A stretch of DNA of 64,000 nucleotides from Clostridia bacterium (GTDB taxonomy: Bacteria; Bacillota_A; Clostridia; Oscillospirales; CAG-272), in the NCBI GenBank assembly GCA_017632155.1, contig JAGBRZ010000185.1, positions 1 to 64,000 of the forward strand. The letters run 5' to 3'. Of the stretch, positions 1-8,578 are shown one piece after another; within the stretch, counting starts at the first letter, position 1, and every line of letters begins with the position of its first letter. The translations under genes were made by a program, and so were the position numbers. The notes under the pieces were generated by a model. That model was not told the DNA's origin. It did not search any database and saw only the letters and a program-made list of their open reading frames with translations.

Positions 1-443
1 CTGCTGCGCAGGGTGTGGCTCTGAAAACATTGATTGATGCGATTGTAATTCCGGTGCAGTCTGTGAACGGGATGACGGGAGAGGTTTCTCTTGGTGCGAG
101 TGATGTAGGTGCTGATGCTTCTGGAACGGCTGCTTCTGCGGTGAGTACACATGACTCTTCGGGGACTGCACACACCGATATTCGTGCTTTGATTGATGAA
201 GCGAAGGAAGCGGCAGAAGATGCGGCTACTGCACTTACCACACACAATTCTGATACTACGGCACATGAAGATATTCGGGATGCTGCTTTGCAGAAATCCG
301 GTGGGACTATGTCTGGTGCTCTTGTTGCTCAAAACAATAATAACTATGATACCAAACAGGTAAGAAATATTTTTCTGGTAGCGGAGGGAGAAGATCTGCC
401 TGCCGGATCTAACGGAGATATCTGTTTGGTTTATACTCCGTAA
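1..443 (+). CDS. Tail fibre / tail collar-type protein (5' truncated)
   Basis: The frame is open to the left edge and the first GTG at 15 has no ribosome site, so the true start lies outside the window. The visible 142 residues hold two copies of a THxxxxTAHxDIR repeat (about residues 45-58 and 75-88), a pattern I associate with phage tail-fibre shafts, followed by a short C-terminal domain (VRNIFLVAEGEDLP). It ends 12 bases before the large tail-tip gene, preceded by a GGTGG ribosome site, so the two are probably co-expressed. Structural role is inferred from the repeat and position; receptor or trimerisation function is unknown. Confidence 0.6.
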   Translation, partial: AAQGVALKTLIDAIVIPVQSVNGMTGEVSLGASDVGADASGTAASAVSTHDSSGTAHTDIRALIDEAKEAAEDAATALTTHNSDTTAHEDIRDAALQKSGGTMSGALVAQNNNNYDTKQVRNIFLVAEGEDLPAGSNGDICLVYTP

Positions 444-455
444 GGTGGTGGATGT

Positions 456-3400
456 ATGGCTTTATTAAGTTCAAAAGCTGTCGGGAGTATTGTTAAGCTG
501 AAGGTCAATGGAACAGCGAGGAATTTCATTGTCGTTCATCAAGGATTACCTGGCTCAATGTATGATACATCCTGTAATGGCACATGGCTGCTCATGGAAG
601 ATATCTACGCGCAAATGACTTGGGACAGTTCAAACAATGACTACGAAAATTCTAATATTCATAGTTATCTGAACAATACGTTCGTAAACCTGTTCGATAG
701 TGACATCCGAAGTGTCATTAAACAAGTCAAACTCCCCTATACGCAGGGAACCGGCAACGGCGGCTCTCTCAAAACAGGCTCGAGTGGTATTTCCACAAAA
801 GTATTCTTGCTTTCCTATGCGGAAGTTATGGATAGAACTTATACTTATGTAAACACAGAAGGTGCTGCTCTCGGCTATTTCAACGGTGCGGCAGACTCCA
901 AACGAGTTGCCAAACTCAACGGATCCGTCACCAACTGGTGGTTCCGCTCCCCGAGCACCTTCGGCACCATCGGCGTTTGGCTCGTCAACGCCTCGGGTAT
1001 AGCCGACGACGCCGCTGTCGACCTTCCGCGCGGTGTCCGCCCCGCCATGATACTCCCCGGCACACTGTCCGTAGATGACAGCGGTAATATAATCGCCAAC
1101 ACCCCTCCTACAACTCCTGGCATTCCCACTTTACCTGATGAAGTTATTGCCGGAGAATCCTGCAGTGTATCTTGGACTGCTTCCTCTGATGCAGAAAGTT
1201 CTGTTGGCTACAAGCTTGAAGTTTCTGTTGACGGTGGGAATTGGACGCAGATTTATGACGGAACTAACAGATCTTATTCTTATTCTGTTTCTTCTGGTAC
1301 AAGCACTGTGGCTTTCCGTGTGAAGGCTTATGATAGCGAAGGGTTGGAATCTGCTTATGCTACTTCTGGTACAGCTGCTGTCGTGACTCGTACGCCGATT
1401 GGAGATGTTCCGGTTGGTGGATCGGTGTTCATGAATGTCGGTGGGGTTAGGACGGAGTTTTTGGTTGTTCATCAGGGGCTGCCGGGGACTATGTATGACA
1501 GCTCGTGTGATGGTACTTGGTTGCTGATGAAAGACATTTATACATCACGGGCATTCGACAGTAGTAATCACGACTACGAAAATTCCGATATTCACAGTTA
1601 TCTGAACAATGCGTTCGTCAACCTTTTCGATAGCGATATCAAGAGTACTATCAAACAGGTCAAGGTTCCATACAGAAAAGGTTCCGGCTCGAGCACCAGT
1701 GTAGCGAGTGGATCTATCGGCCTCTCTACGAAAGTGTTCCTGCTATCCTGCACGGAAGTTGGTTTCAGCGGAGATTCGGATGTGCCTGTCGAAGGTGCTG
1801 TTCTCAACTATTTCAATGATGCAGCAGGTTCCAAACGAGTTGCCAAACTCGATGGATCCGCCACCGACTGGTGGCTACGCACCCCGTACACCGAAAACAC
1901 CGCCGACGCTTGGTTCGTAACCTTTAATGGTTACGACCTCTCTGACGTCGTCTTCTATCCGCTCGGTGTGCGCCCCGCTTTGGTACTTCCAAGTAATATT
2001 AAAGTTGATGGAGATTTCGATGTAATTTCAGAAACAACACCAAATACTCCTTTGGATACACCAATTGATATTGATGATAATACTTTGCTGTTAATACATG
2101 GTGATAGTATTACGGATTCTAGTCCATATAAACGTCAATTGGTTAATTTGGGTGCGATATCAACTACGTGTACAGGCTCTCTTAATGAAAGGGTTCTATA
2201 TTTTAACGGCTCTTCGAAGATAAATCTTCCTATTGGAGATTACTTTAATTTTGGTGCAGGGGATTTTACTGTTGAGTGGCGGGAATATTCAACCACCACA
2301 TACAGCGTATCAGGTAATCCATTTACGTTCGACAAAGATCCTGCACACTTTTTATTTTATTACACTGGTAGCACTATCGGTTTGTTTTATACTACTACTT
2401 ATGGAAATACTGCTGTAGCTCAAATATCAGTAGGAGAATGGGTACATCGTGCATTTGTGAGAAGTGGATCTACGCTGTATTTCTTCCAAAATGGGCAACT
2501 CATATGGAGCGGTGCCATTACTCTTAATACACCTTATACAGAAGGCTATCAAATGTGTGTTGGTGGTCGTAGTGATTATGACCAGTATTTTATAGGGTAT
2601 ATGGAAGAATTCCGTGTATCTAATGTAGCAAGATGGACAAGTGATTTTACGCCTCCTGACAAACCGTATAAAGCTGAAAAAGACCCATCTACTGTTCTTA
2701 TCTGGGGTTCTTATAACAAACTTTCTGATATACTTGTCAATGTAAATGGAGCATGGAAGAATTATTCTGTAGGTTATGCTAATGTTAATGGTGTTTGGAA
2801 AGAATTTATGAGTGCGAGTGGTTTACCGAGTGGTTACGCTAAGTTAGAGTATATTGAATCTACAGGTACTCAGTATATCAATACAGGATTTAACCCTAAT
2901 CAGGATACTCGTGTTATTATGGATGCACAATTAAATGATTATACAGATGTTTCTCCTCTAAGTGCATACTTTGGAGCGGCAGATGGATCTACATATTTTA
3001 GATTAATGGATCCATCAACTGGTAATAACAACTTAGTTGTTTATTACAATACGGTTTACAGCAATAGGTGGGATGTACCTATCGGCATCAGAAGAATAAT
3101 CGATATGAACGGTTCAGTTACGACAATAGATAATGTTACAAAGTCTTACAGTGAAGGGACTTTCCAATTGGCAGTACCTCTATTTTTATTTGCCTCTTCT
3201 ACTAAAACTGGAAGTGCAAATTATTTAAGTAAAGGAAAACTGTATTCATGCCAGATATATGACGCAGGAGTTCTTATACGGGATTTTGTTCCTTGCCTTA
3301 ACGAATCGGGTGTTGCAGGTCTTTGGGATAAGGTTGAAGGTAAGTTCTATGGAAATGCTGGGACTGGGGAGTTTGTTTATTCGGGATATGCTCCTAAAAC

Positions 3401-4154
3401 TTTGAATGATTATTCTTGGGCTGAAATTAAAGCTATTTCTGACGCTGGACAGGCAGCAAATTATTTCTCAGTAGGTGATAGAAAAGCTGTGACGTTGAAT
3501 GGTAAAGTTAGTGATGGCTTGACATTCAGTAACGAGACCTACTATTGTTACATTATCGGAATTGATCATAATAGTTCCAGAGAAGGCTCTAACCGGATCC
3601 ATTTCCAGTTTGGATATACGGCATTGTCTGGTGGAACACATATTGCATTTGTTGATGGTGGATATGGTGATTATAAAACTTCTGGTTCATGGTTTAATAT
3701 GAGAACTTCTGATAGTAACTCTGGAGGTTGGAGTGCAAGCAATATGCGAAAAAATATAATGCCAGCCTTTCAGAGTGCCATGCCTTCAGAGTTACAGAGC
3801 GTTCTAAAGACGGTGACAAAATATTCTGATAACATGGGCGAAGGTTCTAATACAGTAACTAATGTGAGAGCTACAACAGATACATTTTTCTTGCTTTCAG
3901 AGTGGGAGCTTTTCGGTTCCAGAACTTATGCAAACAGTTATGAGTATAATTATCAGGCACAGTACAGTTATTACTCTGCCGGAAACAGCAAAGTTCGTTA
4001 TCGACATTCTTCTACTGGCTCTGAAGCAATGTGGTCACTTCGGTCTGTGTACGCAGACTCTACAAATACCTTTTGTGTTATGCACTTAAACGGACGTGAG
4101 AATTTTTTGAATGCTACCTGCTCTCTTGGCGTAGCCCCAGCATTCTGTGTATAA
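456..4154 (+). CDS. Large tail-tip / receptor-binding protein with three DUF6273-type lectin-like modules
   Basis: 1232 residues. Domains in order: DUF6273-like module at about 10-210, FN3-like domain 215-310, a second DUF6273-like module 325-525, a LamG/concanavalin-like domain 545-690 (FNGSSKINLP, FTVEWREYST), a second LamG-like domain about 790-960 (YIESTGTQYINTG), and a C-terminal DUF6273-like module about 980-1232. The lectin-like modules end in W-W-x-R-x-P...G-V-R-P-A or, for the third, LGVAPAF. This is the scaffold used by many C-type-lectin variable proteins of diversity-generating retroelements. It is very probably the host- or glycan-binding protein. Codons in the ends of modules 1 and 2 are unusually C-rich at third positions compared with the AT-richer rest of the gene. 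No reverse transcriptase is present in the window. Confidence 0.75.
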   Translation: MALLSSKAVGSIVKLKVNGTARNFIVVHQGLPGSMYDTSCNGTWLLMEDIYAQMTWDSSNNDYENSNIHSYLNNTFVNLFDSDIRSVIKQVKLPYTQGTGNGGSLKTGSSGISTKVFLLSYAEVMDRTYTYVNTEGAALGYFNGAADSKRVAKLNGSVTNWWFRSPSTFGTIGVWLVNASGIADDAAVDLPRGVRPAMILPGTLSVDDSGNIIANTPPTTPGIPTLPDEVIAGESCSVSWTASSDAESSVGYKLEVSVDGGNWTQIYDGTNRSYSYSVSSGTSTVAFRVKAYDSEGLESAYATSGTAAVVTRTPIGDVPVGGSVFMNVGGVRTEFLVVHQGLPGTMYDSSCDGTWLLMKDIYTSRAFDSSNHDYENSDIHSYLNNAFVNLFDSDIKSTIKQVKVPYRKGSGSSTSVASGSIGLSTKVFLLSCTEVGFSGDSDVPVEGAVLNYFNDAAGSKRVAKLDGSATDWWLRTPYTENTADAWFVTFNGYDLSDVVFYPLGVRPALVLPSNIKVDGDFDVISETTPNTPLDTPIDIDDNTLLLIHGDSITDSSPYKRQLVNLGAISTTCTGSLNERVLYFNGSSKINLPIGDYFNFGAGDFTVEWREYSTTTYSVSGNPFTFDKDPAHFLFYYTGSTIGLFYTTTYGNTAVAQISVGEWVHRAFVRSGSTLYFFQNGQLIWSGAITLNTPYTEGYQMCVGGRSDYDQYFIGYMEEFRVSNVARWTSDFTPPDKPYKAEKDPSTVLIWGSYNKLSDILVNVNGAWKNYSVGYANVNGVWKEFMSASGLPSGYAKLEYIESTGTQYINTGFNPNQDTRVIMDAQLNDYTDVSPLSAYFGAADGSTYFRLMDPSTGNNNLVVYYNTVYSNRWDVPIGIRRIIDMNGSVTTIDNVTKSYSEGTFQLAVPLFLFASSTKTGSANYLSKGKLYSCQIYDAGVLIRDFVPCLNESGVAGLWDKVEGKFYGNAGTGEFVYSGYAPKTLNDYSWAEIKAISDAGQAANYFSVGDRKAVTLNGKVSDGLTFSNETYYCYIIGIDHNSSREGSNRIHFQFGYTALSGGTHIAFVDGGYGDYKTSGSWFNMRTSDSNSGGWSASNMRKNIMPAFQSAMPSELQSVLKTVTKYSDNMGEGSNTVTNVRATTDTFFLLSEWELFGSRTYANSYEYNYQAQYSYYSAGNSKVRYRHSSTGSEAMWSLRSVYADSTNTFCVMHLNGRENFLNATCSLGVAPAFCV
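918..1046 (+). other. Candidate variable region 1 of the tail-tip protein
   Basis: 43 codons at the end of the first lectin-like module. Compared codon by codon with 1851-1979, 16 codon pairs differ at position 1 and/or 2 while keeping an identical third base, nearly always C (for example AGC/TAC, GGC/AAC, ATC/GCC, GAC/TTC). That is the product expected from adenine mutagenesis of AAC codons. The fixed frame is N/D-G-S, W-W, R, P, T, W, G and P-x-G-V-R-P-A. Confidence 0.5.
1851..1979 (+). other. Candidate variable region 2 of the tail-tip protein
   Basis: Paralogue of 918-1046 with the same length (43 codons) and scaffold but different residues at most exposed positions. Third bases are conserved and first and second bases vary. 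No template repeat was recognised elsewhere in the window. Confidence 0.5.
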
Positions 4155-4185
4155 TTCAATCAACGAGCAAAAGGAGAGACAATCA

Positions 4186-4584
4186 ATGAGATACATAATT
4201 CATCGCCGGTTCAAGGGGACTTCCATCTCCGGCGAAATCAACCTTCCGGCACTTACAATCTGTGAGCTGGAAAACAACATTCTTTTCCATGACGGCAAGC
4301 CGCTTTGCTATGCCACCAGCGAGAATGCACATCAGCATTTTGCTTTGGATACAGACGGATGTGGCCTGGAAAGAGGAAAGCTGACACAGGCAATTATGGC
4401 TACGCTTGCCAAGAGAGATGAGAACTATCAGGCTCGATGGGACAAGGTCTGGGAAGACAAGCTGTGTCAGAAATATAAAAAAGAGGAATATGACGATTAT
4501 TGGCTCTGGAACCATGCGTGGTATAATGCGCCGATTTTGGATTTGCGGTATATTGCGGGGTTAGTCGGCGCAAAGATCGGATAA
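4186..4584 (+). CDS. Conserved phage protein of unknown function, tail module
   Basis: 132 residues from the ATG at 4186, which has AAGGAGAG 8-15 bases upstream; an in-frame ATG at 4147 overlaps the preceding gene and lacks a site. The protein opens with MRYIIHRRFKGTSISG and ends near YNAPILDLRYIAGLVGAKIG. It has no signal peptide, membrane segment or known motif. It sits between the tail-tip gene and small baseplate-type genes, so a tail-assembly or tail-accessory role is the simplest guess. Confidence 0.55.
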   Translation: MRYIIHRRFKGTSISGEINLPALTICELENNILFHDGKPLCYATSENAHQHFALDTDGCGLERGKLTQAIMATLAKRDENYQARWDKVWEDKLCQKYKKEEYDDYWLWNHAWYNAPILDLRYIAGLVGAKIG

Positions 4585-4599
4585 GCTAAGGAGGTACAT

Positions 4600-4974
4600 A
4601 TGGTAATTCGTAATGGAGAAAAAATTGTGAATGTCAAATCCGTTGTCAGTGATACGATGAAGCGGAATGGCAAGTCGTATCCGGCACTGCGATTTGATTT
4701 TGCAGACGAGATCACTGCGGCGGATCTGTCTGTTCTTATGTCCGGCAGTTTTGAGATTCTGGACAATGAAGGGAATGTTTTAGGTGTTCACGAAGGATAC
4801 AACACTCTGAAGAGTCTTTCTGTATCTGTTGGTAAGATCACGCCAGACGAACAGAAGATTGAAGAACTGGAAGCTTCCAATGCAAAACTGAGCACCAATC
4901 TGGAAACTGCACAGGCTGAAAATGCCGAGCTGCAGAACGCTATTGACATCATGGTAGGAGGTAGCGCAGAATGA
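4600..4974 (+). CDS. Small tail-module protein with C-terminal coiled coil
   Basis: 124 residues, preceded by AAGGAGG. The first ~85 residues are a small beta-rich domain (IRNGEKIVNVKSVVSD); residues ~86-118 form a heptad-rich helix (KIEELEASNAKLSTNL) suggesting oligomerisation. The stop overlaps the next start by 4 bases (ATGA), so the two are translationally coupled. Function not recognised; the context is tail or baseplate. Confidence 0.55.
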   Translation: MVIRNGEKIVNVKSVVSDTMKRNGKSYPALRFDFADEITAADLSVLMSGSFEILDNEGNVLGVHEGYNTLKSLSVSVGKITPDEQKIEELEASNAKLSTNLETAQAENAELQNAIDIMVGGSAE

Positions 4975-5432
4975 TTACTATCAAGGGAAAAGTTTACACG
5001 ATGGACGAGCTGGTAGAACTGAGAGATCTGATCGAGAAGGCCATGCATTCTCTGGGTGATAAAGATGCTATTGTCGGAACAACTTTGTTTGCTCTGTGGA
5101 CGGATCTTCTGGCACAGGAATATGTGTTCACTCAGGATGACGTAGATGCCGGGTTCCGGTGTCAGTATGATGGTGTGCTTTACAGAGTGCTTCAGCCTCA
5201 TACTATTCAGGCAGATTGGACACCTGATGTGTCTGCAAGCCTGTTTGCAAAGGTGCTGATTCCGGATGCAAATGTGGTTCCGGAATGGGAACAGCCTGAT
5301 TCTACCAATCCGTATATGATCGGGGACAAGGTTGTACATAATGGGGTTGTATACGTGAGCCTTGTAGACAATAACGTATGGGAACCCGGTGCAGTTGGCA
5401 CTGAAACACTTTGGGAAGTTGTTTCTGAATAA
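4971..5432 (+). CDS. Tail-associated protein with CBM5/12-like carbohydrate-binding module
   Basis: 153 residues. The C-terminal third (about 105-153) has the chitin-binding type 5/12 pattern: Y-M-I-G-D-K-V-x-H-N-G-x-x-Y-V-S...N-x-W-E-P-G. The N-terminal part contains a second weaker repeat around VDAGFRCQYDGVLYRVLQPH. Such modules are common at the end of Firmicute phage tail operons, where they probably help adsorption to wall glycans. Translationally coupled to the upstream gene. Confidence 0.65.
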   Translation: MITIKGKVYTMDELVELRDLIEKAMHSLGDKDAIVGTTLFALWTDLLAQEYVFTQDDVDAGFRCQYDGVLYRVLQPHTIQADWTPDVSASLFAKVLIPDANVVPEWEQPDSTNPYMIGDKVVHNGVVYVSLVDNNVWEPGAVGTETLWEVVSE

Positions 5433-5441
5433 AATAACCGG

Positions 5442-5470
5442 TCTTGGGCGGAGACCTTAAAACCGCCCAT
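5442..5470 (+). other. Intergenic hairpin GGGCGG/CCGCCC
   Basis: A 6-bp inverted repeat, GGGCGG and CCGCCC around an 11-base loop, lies between the carbohydrate-binding gene and the secreted Cys-rich gene. It has no T run, so it is more likely an mRNA stability or processing hairpin than an efficient terminator. Confidence 0.35.
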
Positions 5471-5479
5471 TGGAGGATT

Positions 5480-5797
5480 ATGAAACGAATATTTATGATT
5501 CTGATGGCAGCGATTATTGCTGTCTTTTTTATTGTCGGAGTCTCTGCGGAACAAACTGCTCTGCAAACCTATGGAATTCGTTCACGTAACAATATGATCT
5601 ATTATGTGTATCCGGCGTCTTGGTGTCATACTTGTCAGGCGGATCAGCCGTACATTATAAAGTATGAGCCGTGGACGAAAAAGATTCATTCTGTGAGACA
5701 CTATTGTATTGAGTGTTGGAATGATCAGTTGGCCGGGTTTGCAGCGAAGCCGCACCGGTTTGTGGATGGCGTTTGTTTGTACTGCGGAGAAGAATAG
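5480..5797 (+). CDS. Small exported cysteine-rich protein
   Basis: 105 residues from the ATG at 5480, which has TGGAGG 4-9 bases upstream; an in-frame ATG at 5444 lies in the hairpin region and has no site. Residues 1-23 form a signal peptide or anchor (MKRIFMILMAAIIAVFFIVG). The mature part has CHTC, CIEC and CLYC motifs plus several His, which suggests a small zinc-binding fold outside the membrane. It lies just before the M23 peptidase gene, so it may help at the cell envelope during infection or lysis. Family not recognised. Confidence 0.55.
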   Translation: MKRIFMILMAAIIAVFFIVGVSAEQTALQTYGIRSRNNMIYYVYPASWCHTCQADQPYIIKYEPWTKKIHSVRHYCIECWNDQLAGFAAKPHRFVDGVCLYCGEE

Positions 5798-5807
5798 GAG
5801 GTAACGT

Positions 5808-6974
5808 ATGGGAATTCCTTACAAAGCGGGGGTGCCGGTTCGGATCACTTCGCCCTATGGTTGGAGAAAAGATCCGTTTGGCGGCAACTCTACAGAATGG
5901 CATCCTGGTATTGACTTCGTAGGAACCGACAAAACGATTTGCGCAGTTTCTTCCGGCAAAGTGGCTTGGGCTGGGCAGGTTCTCAAATCTGCCGGTGGTT
6001 CTACATGGCAGTGGGGGCTGTATGTCCGCATTGAAAAGACTGATGGCACAAAGGAGTATTATTGCCATCTGAACAAAGCGCTTGTTGTAGCGGGGCAGAC
6101 AGTAAAGGCTGGGCAGCCGATTGGTATGGAAGGTACGACGGGGAATGTTACCGGACAACATCTGCATTTTGAAGTGCGGAACAAAGCGGGGACAAAGCTG
6201 GATACGGCGGCTTATCTTGGGATCAAGAATGCTGTTGGTGCTTGTACTTCCCTCTCTTCTGTTCCGGCTGTGACGTATCCGGCAAGCTACACCCGGAATG
6301 GACTCGACTTTATCCGGGCAGACAACTTTGCTGTAAAATACCATGACGCCAGCAAGCGAACTGGGAACTATCAGAGATATGCAAATGGCGGTTTTTTCGC
6401 TTCTTATAGAGATGCGAATGGTGTGTTCTTTACGCTGCCGGTTGGAAATCTGGTCTGCGATATTGGAGTAGTTCCTTTTGCGGCGCAGAAGTATATCGGC
6501 CAGCACGTTCAGAACGGGAAGCTGCGGTATGATTGTAATGAGAATCAGTCTGCACAGTTCCATGGAATGAATGTATCTACGTTGATTGTTCCGGCGAAGG
6601 GGGATCCGTACATTGATGATGTAAACAAGGTTCCGGCAGATGCGAAGTATGCGATCTCCGGTGTGCCGACCGTGCGAAACGGGGATGACGTAGACTACTA
6701 TAATTATGTGCAGAAGCAGGGATGGGACACGTCCTGTATGTATGCTACATATCGGAGCTGGCTGGGAGTCAGAGATGGAGAAATCTGGCTGATTACCGGG
6801 AAGACTTCTACTAAGAACTATATCTACGGGATGGAGTTTTGGAAGAAAGTTCGGGACGAGCAGTTTGATGATATTATCTGTATTGACGGCGGCGGGAGCT
6901 ATTACTGGAAGAATGGTAAGACGGTGAAGACTACCGCTGGATCGAGACAGGTGAATACGATTGTGGTGATCTGA
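5808..6974 (+). CDS. M23 metallopeptidase fused to NAGPA (phosphodiester glycosidase) domain
   Basis: 388 residues, start supported by TAGGAGG. Residues ~5-140 are an M23 (LytM/lysostaphin-type) zinc peptidase with H32-x3-D36, H87 and H118-x-H120, cutting peptidoglycan cross-bridges. Residues ~160-388 match the NAGPA/phosphodiester-glycosidase fold (ANGGFFASY, WLITGK, DIICIDGGGSYYW), a family that removes phosphodiester-linked sugars. The pairing suggests an enzyme that opens both peptide and teichoic-acid-type or glycan-phosphate parts of a Gram-positive wall, either as a tail lysin or an endolysin. There is no signal peptide, so tail location or holin release is expected. Confidence 0.8.
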   Translation: MGIPYKAGVPVRITSPYGWRKDPFGGNSTEWHPGIDFVGTDKTICAVSSGKVAWAGQVLKSAGGSTWQWGLYVRIEKTDGTKEYYCHLNKALVVAGQTVKAGQPIGMEGTTGNVTGQHLHFEVRNKAGTKLDTAAYLGIKNAVGACTSLSSVPAVTYPASYTRNGLDFIRADNFAVKYHDASKRTGNYQRYANGGFFASYRDANGVFFTLPVGNLVCDIGVVPFAAQKYIGQHVQNGKLRYDCNENQSAQFHGMNVSTLIVPAKGDPYIDDVNKVPADAKYAISGVPTVRNGDDVDYYNYVQKQGWDTSCMYATYRSWLGVRDGEIWLITGKTSTKNYIYGMEFWKKVRDEQFDDIICIDGGGSYYWKNGKTVKTTAGSRQVNTIVVI

Positions 6975-6982
6975 TTGGCGTT

Positions 6983-7013
6983 CATACTTATGTAATAAAT
7001 GTGTGGTATACTA
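6983..7013 (+). promoter_or_regulatory. Possible promoter with extended -10 (TGGTATACT)
   Basis: TATACT at about 7003-7008 preceded by TGG is a good extended -10. The -35 match is poor. It would start transcription just ahead of the GTG-started gene at 7052. Confidence 0.35.
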
Positions 7014-7051
7014 TGGTAAGAAAACTAATACTGTTTGTGAGGTCGTATCTT

Positions 7052-7429
7052 GTGAACAAATTATTTAAATCGAGACGGCAGCCGAAGTACGAAATGATTG
7101 AAGTTGATCGACATAGGAGTAAACGTGGGTTCATGCCGTCCAAGCTGGCGACTTCCATACGGATTCCGGCGGACAGTGTTGATATACCGCAGTTTTTATA
7201 TGAGTATGGAAATGTGCTTACCCGCGCTCAGAAGTTGCGATTGCAAAAGCTGAGAAGAACACGCCGGTTTAATCATCCAATGAACATCGTGCTCATGGAT
7301 GATGTTTCACCATCTCAGCTCAAGCCGAGACGGACATATCCAACTGGGGCAAAGTATATTTATCACCCGCAGGTAATTGTGAGGAAGACAGATGACAGCA
7401 GAGCAGAAAAATCTTCTAAGAAGCGTTAA
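7052..7429 (+). CDS. Small basic protein of unknown function
   Basis: 125 residues if translation begins at GTG 7052, which has GTGAGG nine bases upstream. ATG codons at 7001 and 7013 are in frame but lie in the putative -10 box and lack ribosome sites. The product is rich in Arg and Lys (KFKSRRQPKYEMIEVDRHR at the N-terminus, KLRLQKLRRTRRFNHP midway). No family recognised; the charge would suit nucleic-acid or membrane-surface binding. It overlaps the next gene by 38 bases. Confidence 0.45.
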   Translation: MNKLFKSRRQPKYEMIEVDRHRSKRGFMPSKLATSIRIPADSVDIPQFLYEYGNVLTRAQKLRLQKLRRTRRFNHPMNIVLMDDVSPSQLKPRRTYPTGAKYIYHPQVIVRKTDDSRAEKSSKKR

Positions 7430-7958
7430 TCAATTCGTTTTAAATGAAGAATCCGCAAATTGGAGATACAGAACATCTCAGTATTTGGAAGTGCATGACG
7501 GATATCTTGAAATACTTGATAACCTGAAGAATAGTGTATCAGACGATGCTGATATATTAAAGATTGAGAACGTGGCAGCAAAACTCCGCAAGCAAAGAAA
7601 CGTCTTTATTACAGACTGGCTTGAAGAAGGTTTGAAGGTTGCCGAAGAAACAAAGAATTTTTCGGAACAATTCAAAAAGTTCAAAGAAGAGTTTTCTTCT
7701 TATGAATCCAGAATGATAGTGACATTTACTATTATTCTGTCCATGTTATCATTTCTTTTCAATACGGTAAACATGAATGCTGTTTCGCCGTCGGATATTC
7801 TTCATGTTGCATTTGGTTATGTCTCTGCTGTATCTATGTTTTCCGGAATGGTGCTGTTTGTGCTGAATCACGAACAAAGCTTTCGGAGTAACTGGAAGCC
7901 AATATTATTAGTTTTGCTTGCAATAATAGCCGGTGTGTTATTTATGTGCTTAAAATAA
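7392..7958 (+). CDS. Membrane protein with N-terminal helical domain and three C-terminal TM segments
   Basis: 188 residues. Residues 1-110 are hydrophilic and helical. Hydrophobic segments lie at about 112-130, 138-160 and 170-187. A GTGAGG site precedes the ATG. It is followed directly by a terminator, so it ends its transcription unit. The topology resembles small SLATT-type or phage membrane effectors, but no family is assigned. Possible roles are superinfection control or lysis timing. Confidence 0.5.
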   Translation: MTAEQKNLLRSVNQFVLNEESANWRYRTSQYLEVHDGYLEILDNLKNSVSDDADILKIENVAAKLRKQRNVFITDWLEEGLKVAEETKNFSEQFKKFKEEFSSYESRMIVTFTIILSMLSFLFNTVNMNAVSPSDILHVAFGYVSAVSMFSGMVLFVLNHEQSFRSNWKPILLVLLAIIAGVLFMCLK

Positions 7959-7960
7959 GA

Positions 7961-7987
7961 GTCGCCTTCGGGCGGCTTTTTTGTTTT
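7961..7987 (+). terminator. Rho-independent terminator
   Basis: GTCGCC-TTCG-GGCGGC stem-loop with a stable TTCG tetraloop, followed by TTTTTTG and TTTTT. It lies 2 bases after the stop of the membrane-protein gene. Confidence 0.85.
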
Positions 7988-8012
7988 TGCCGGGAATCCG
8001 GCGGGAGTAATT

Positions 8013-8381
8013 ATGGATAGAGAGAAGAAACGAAAAAAGGTGACCACCAAAGCTGTGAAGATTCTACGGAAACGAAGGAAGGCTTTACAGAGAAAGATTG
8101 AGTTTTCCAAGGTCGTCATGATGATCGTGCTGGTAAATGGGATGCTGATGATGTGGTGTTCGTATGTGCTGGCTTGGTTTGACAAGATTGCTATTGCGGA
8201 GACGTTGTCGGCTACTATAACAGATGTGATCGTTGGGTCGGTTCTTGGATATCTGGGAACGAAGACGATTGAGAATATCAGTAAGTATGGGAGCCGGTTA
8301 AACGGGACTACAAAGGAGCAGGAACAGGTGATTGAACTGGAAGCTCCTGTGGAAGAGGAAAAGGTAGAGGAAATTGAGTAA
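8013..8381 (+). CDS. Small membrane protein with basic N-terminus and acidic tail
   Basis: 122 residues. A very basic first 33 residues is followed by two hydrophobic stretches (about 34-56 and 64-82) and an acidic C-terminus (EEEKVEEIE). GGGAG lies upstream of the ATG. It overlaps the next start by one base. Position just before the LLH-type holin and lysin suggests a lysis-cassette membrane component, but no named family is recognised. Confidence 0.55.
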   Translation: MDREKKRKKVTTKAVKILRKRRKALQRKIEFSKVVMMIVLVNGMLMMWCSYVLAWFDKIAIAETLSATITDVIVGSVLGYLGTKTIENISKYGSRLNGTTKEQEQVIELEAPVEEEKVEEIE

Positions 8382-8575
8382 TGCCTTACAAGAAAGGAAT
8401 TAACAAGGACAATGAGGCCGGGGTTTACGGACGGGATTCTGTGACCTGGGCCTATCGTAATGGCATCCTGAAGGAAGACGAGCGGCACAACATTCATTTG
8501 CAGAAAGTCTGCACCCGGCAGGAAGCGATTCAATACATCAAAGGTCTTTATGACCTTCTCAGCAAGAAAGGATAA
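8381..8575 (+). CDS. Short SLH-like wall-binding module protein
   Basis: 64 residues. The segment SVTWAYRNGILKEDE followed by TRQEAIQYIKGLYDLL resembles a single S-layer-homology repeat and closely parallels the C-terminus of the lysin encoded at 8910 (TEWAIRRGILQSD, RREELLILLRRFYDLW). It is probably a free-standing copy of the lysin's wall-anchoring module. Start and stop are tightly packed between its neighbours. Confidence 0.55.
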   Translation: MPYKKGINKDNEAGVYGRDSVTWAYRNGILKEDERHNIHLQKVCTRQEAIQYIKGLYDLLSKKG

Positions 8576-8578
8576 CAT

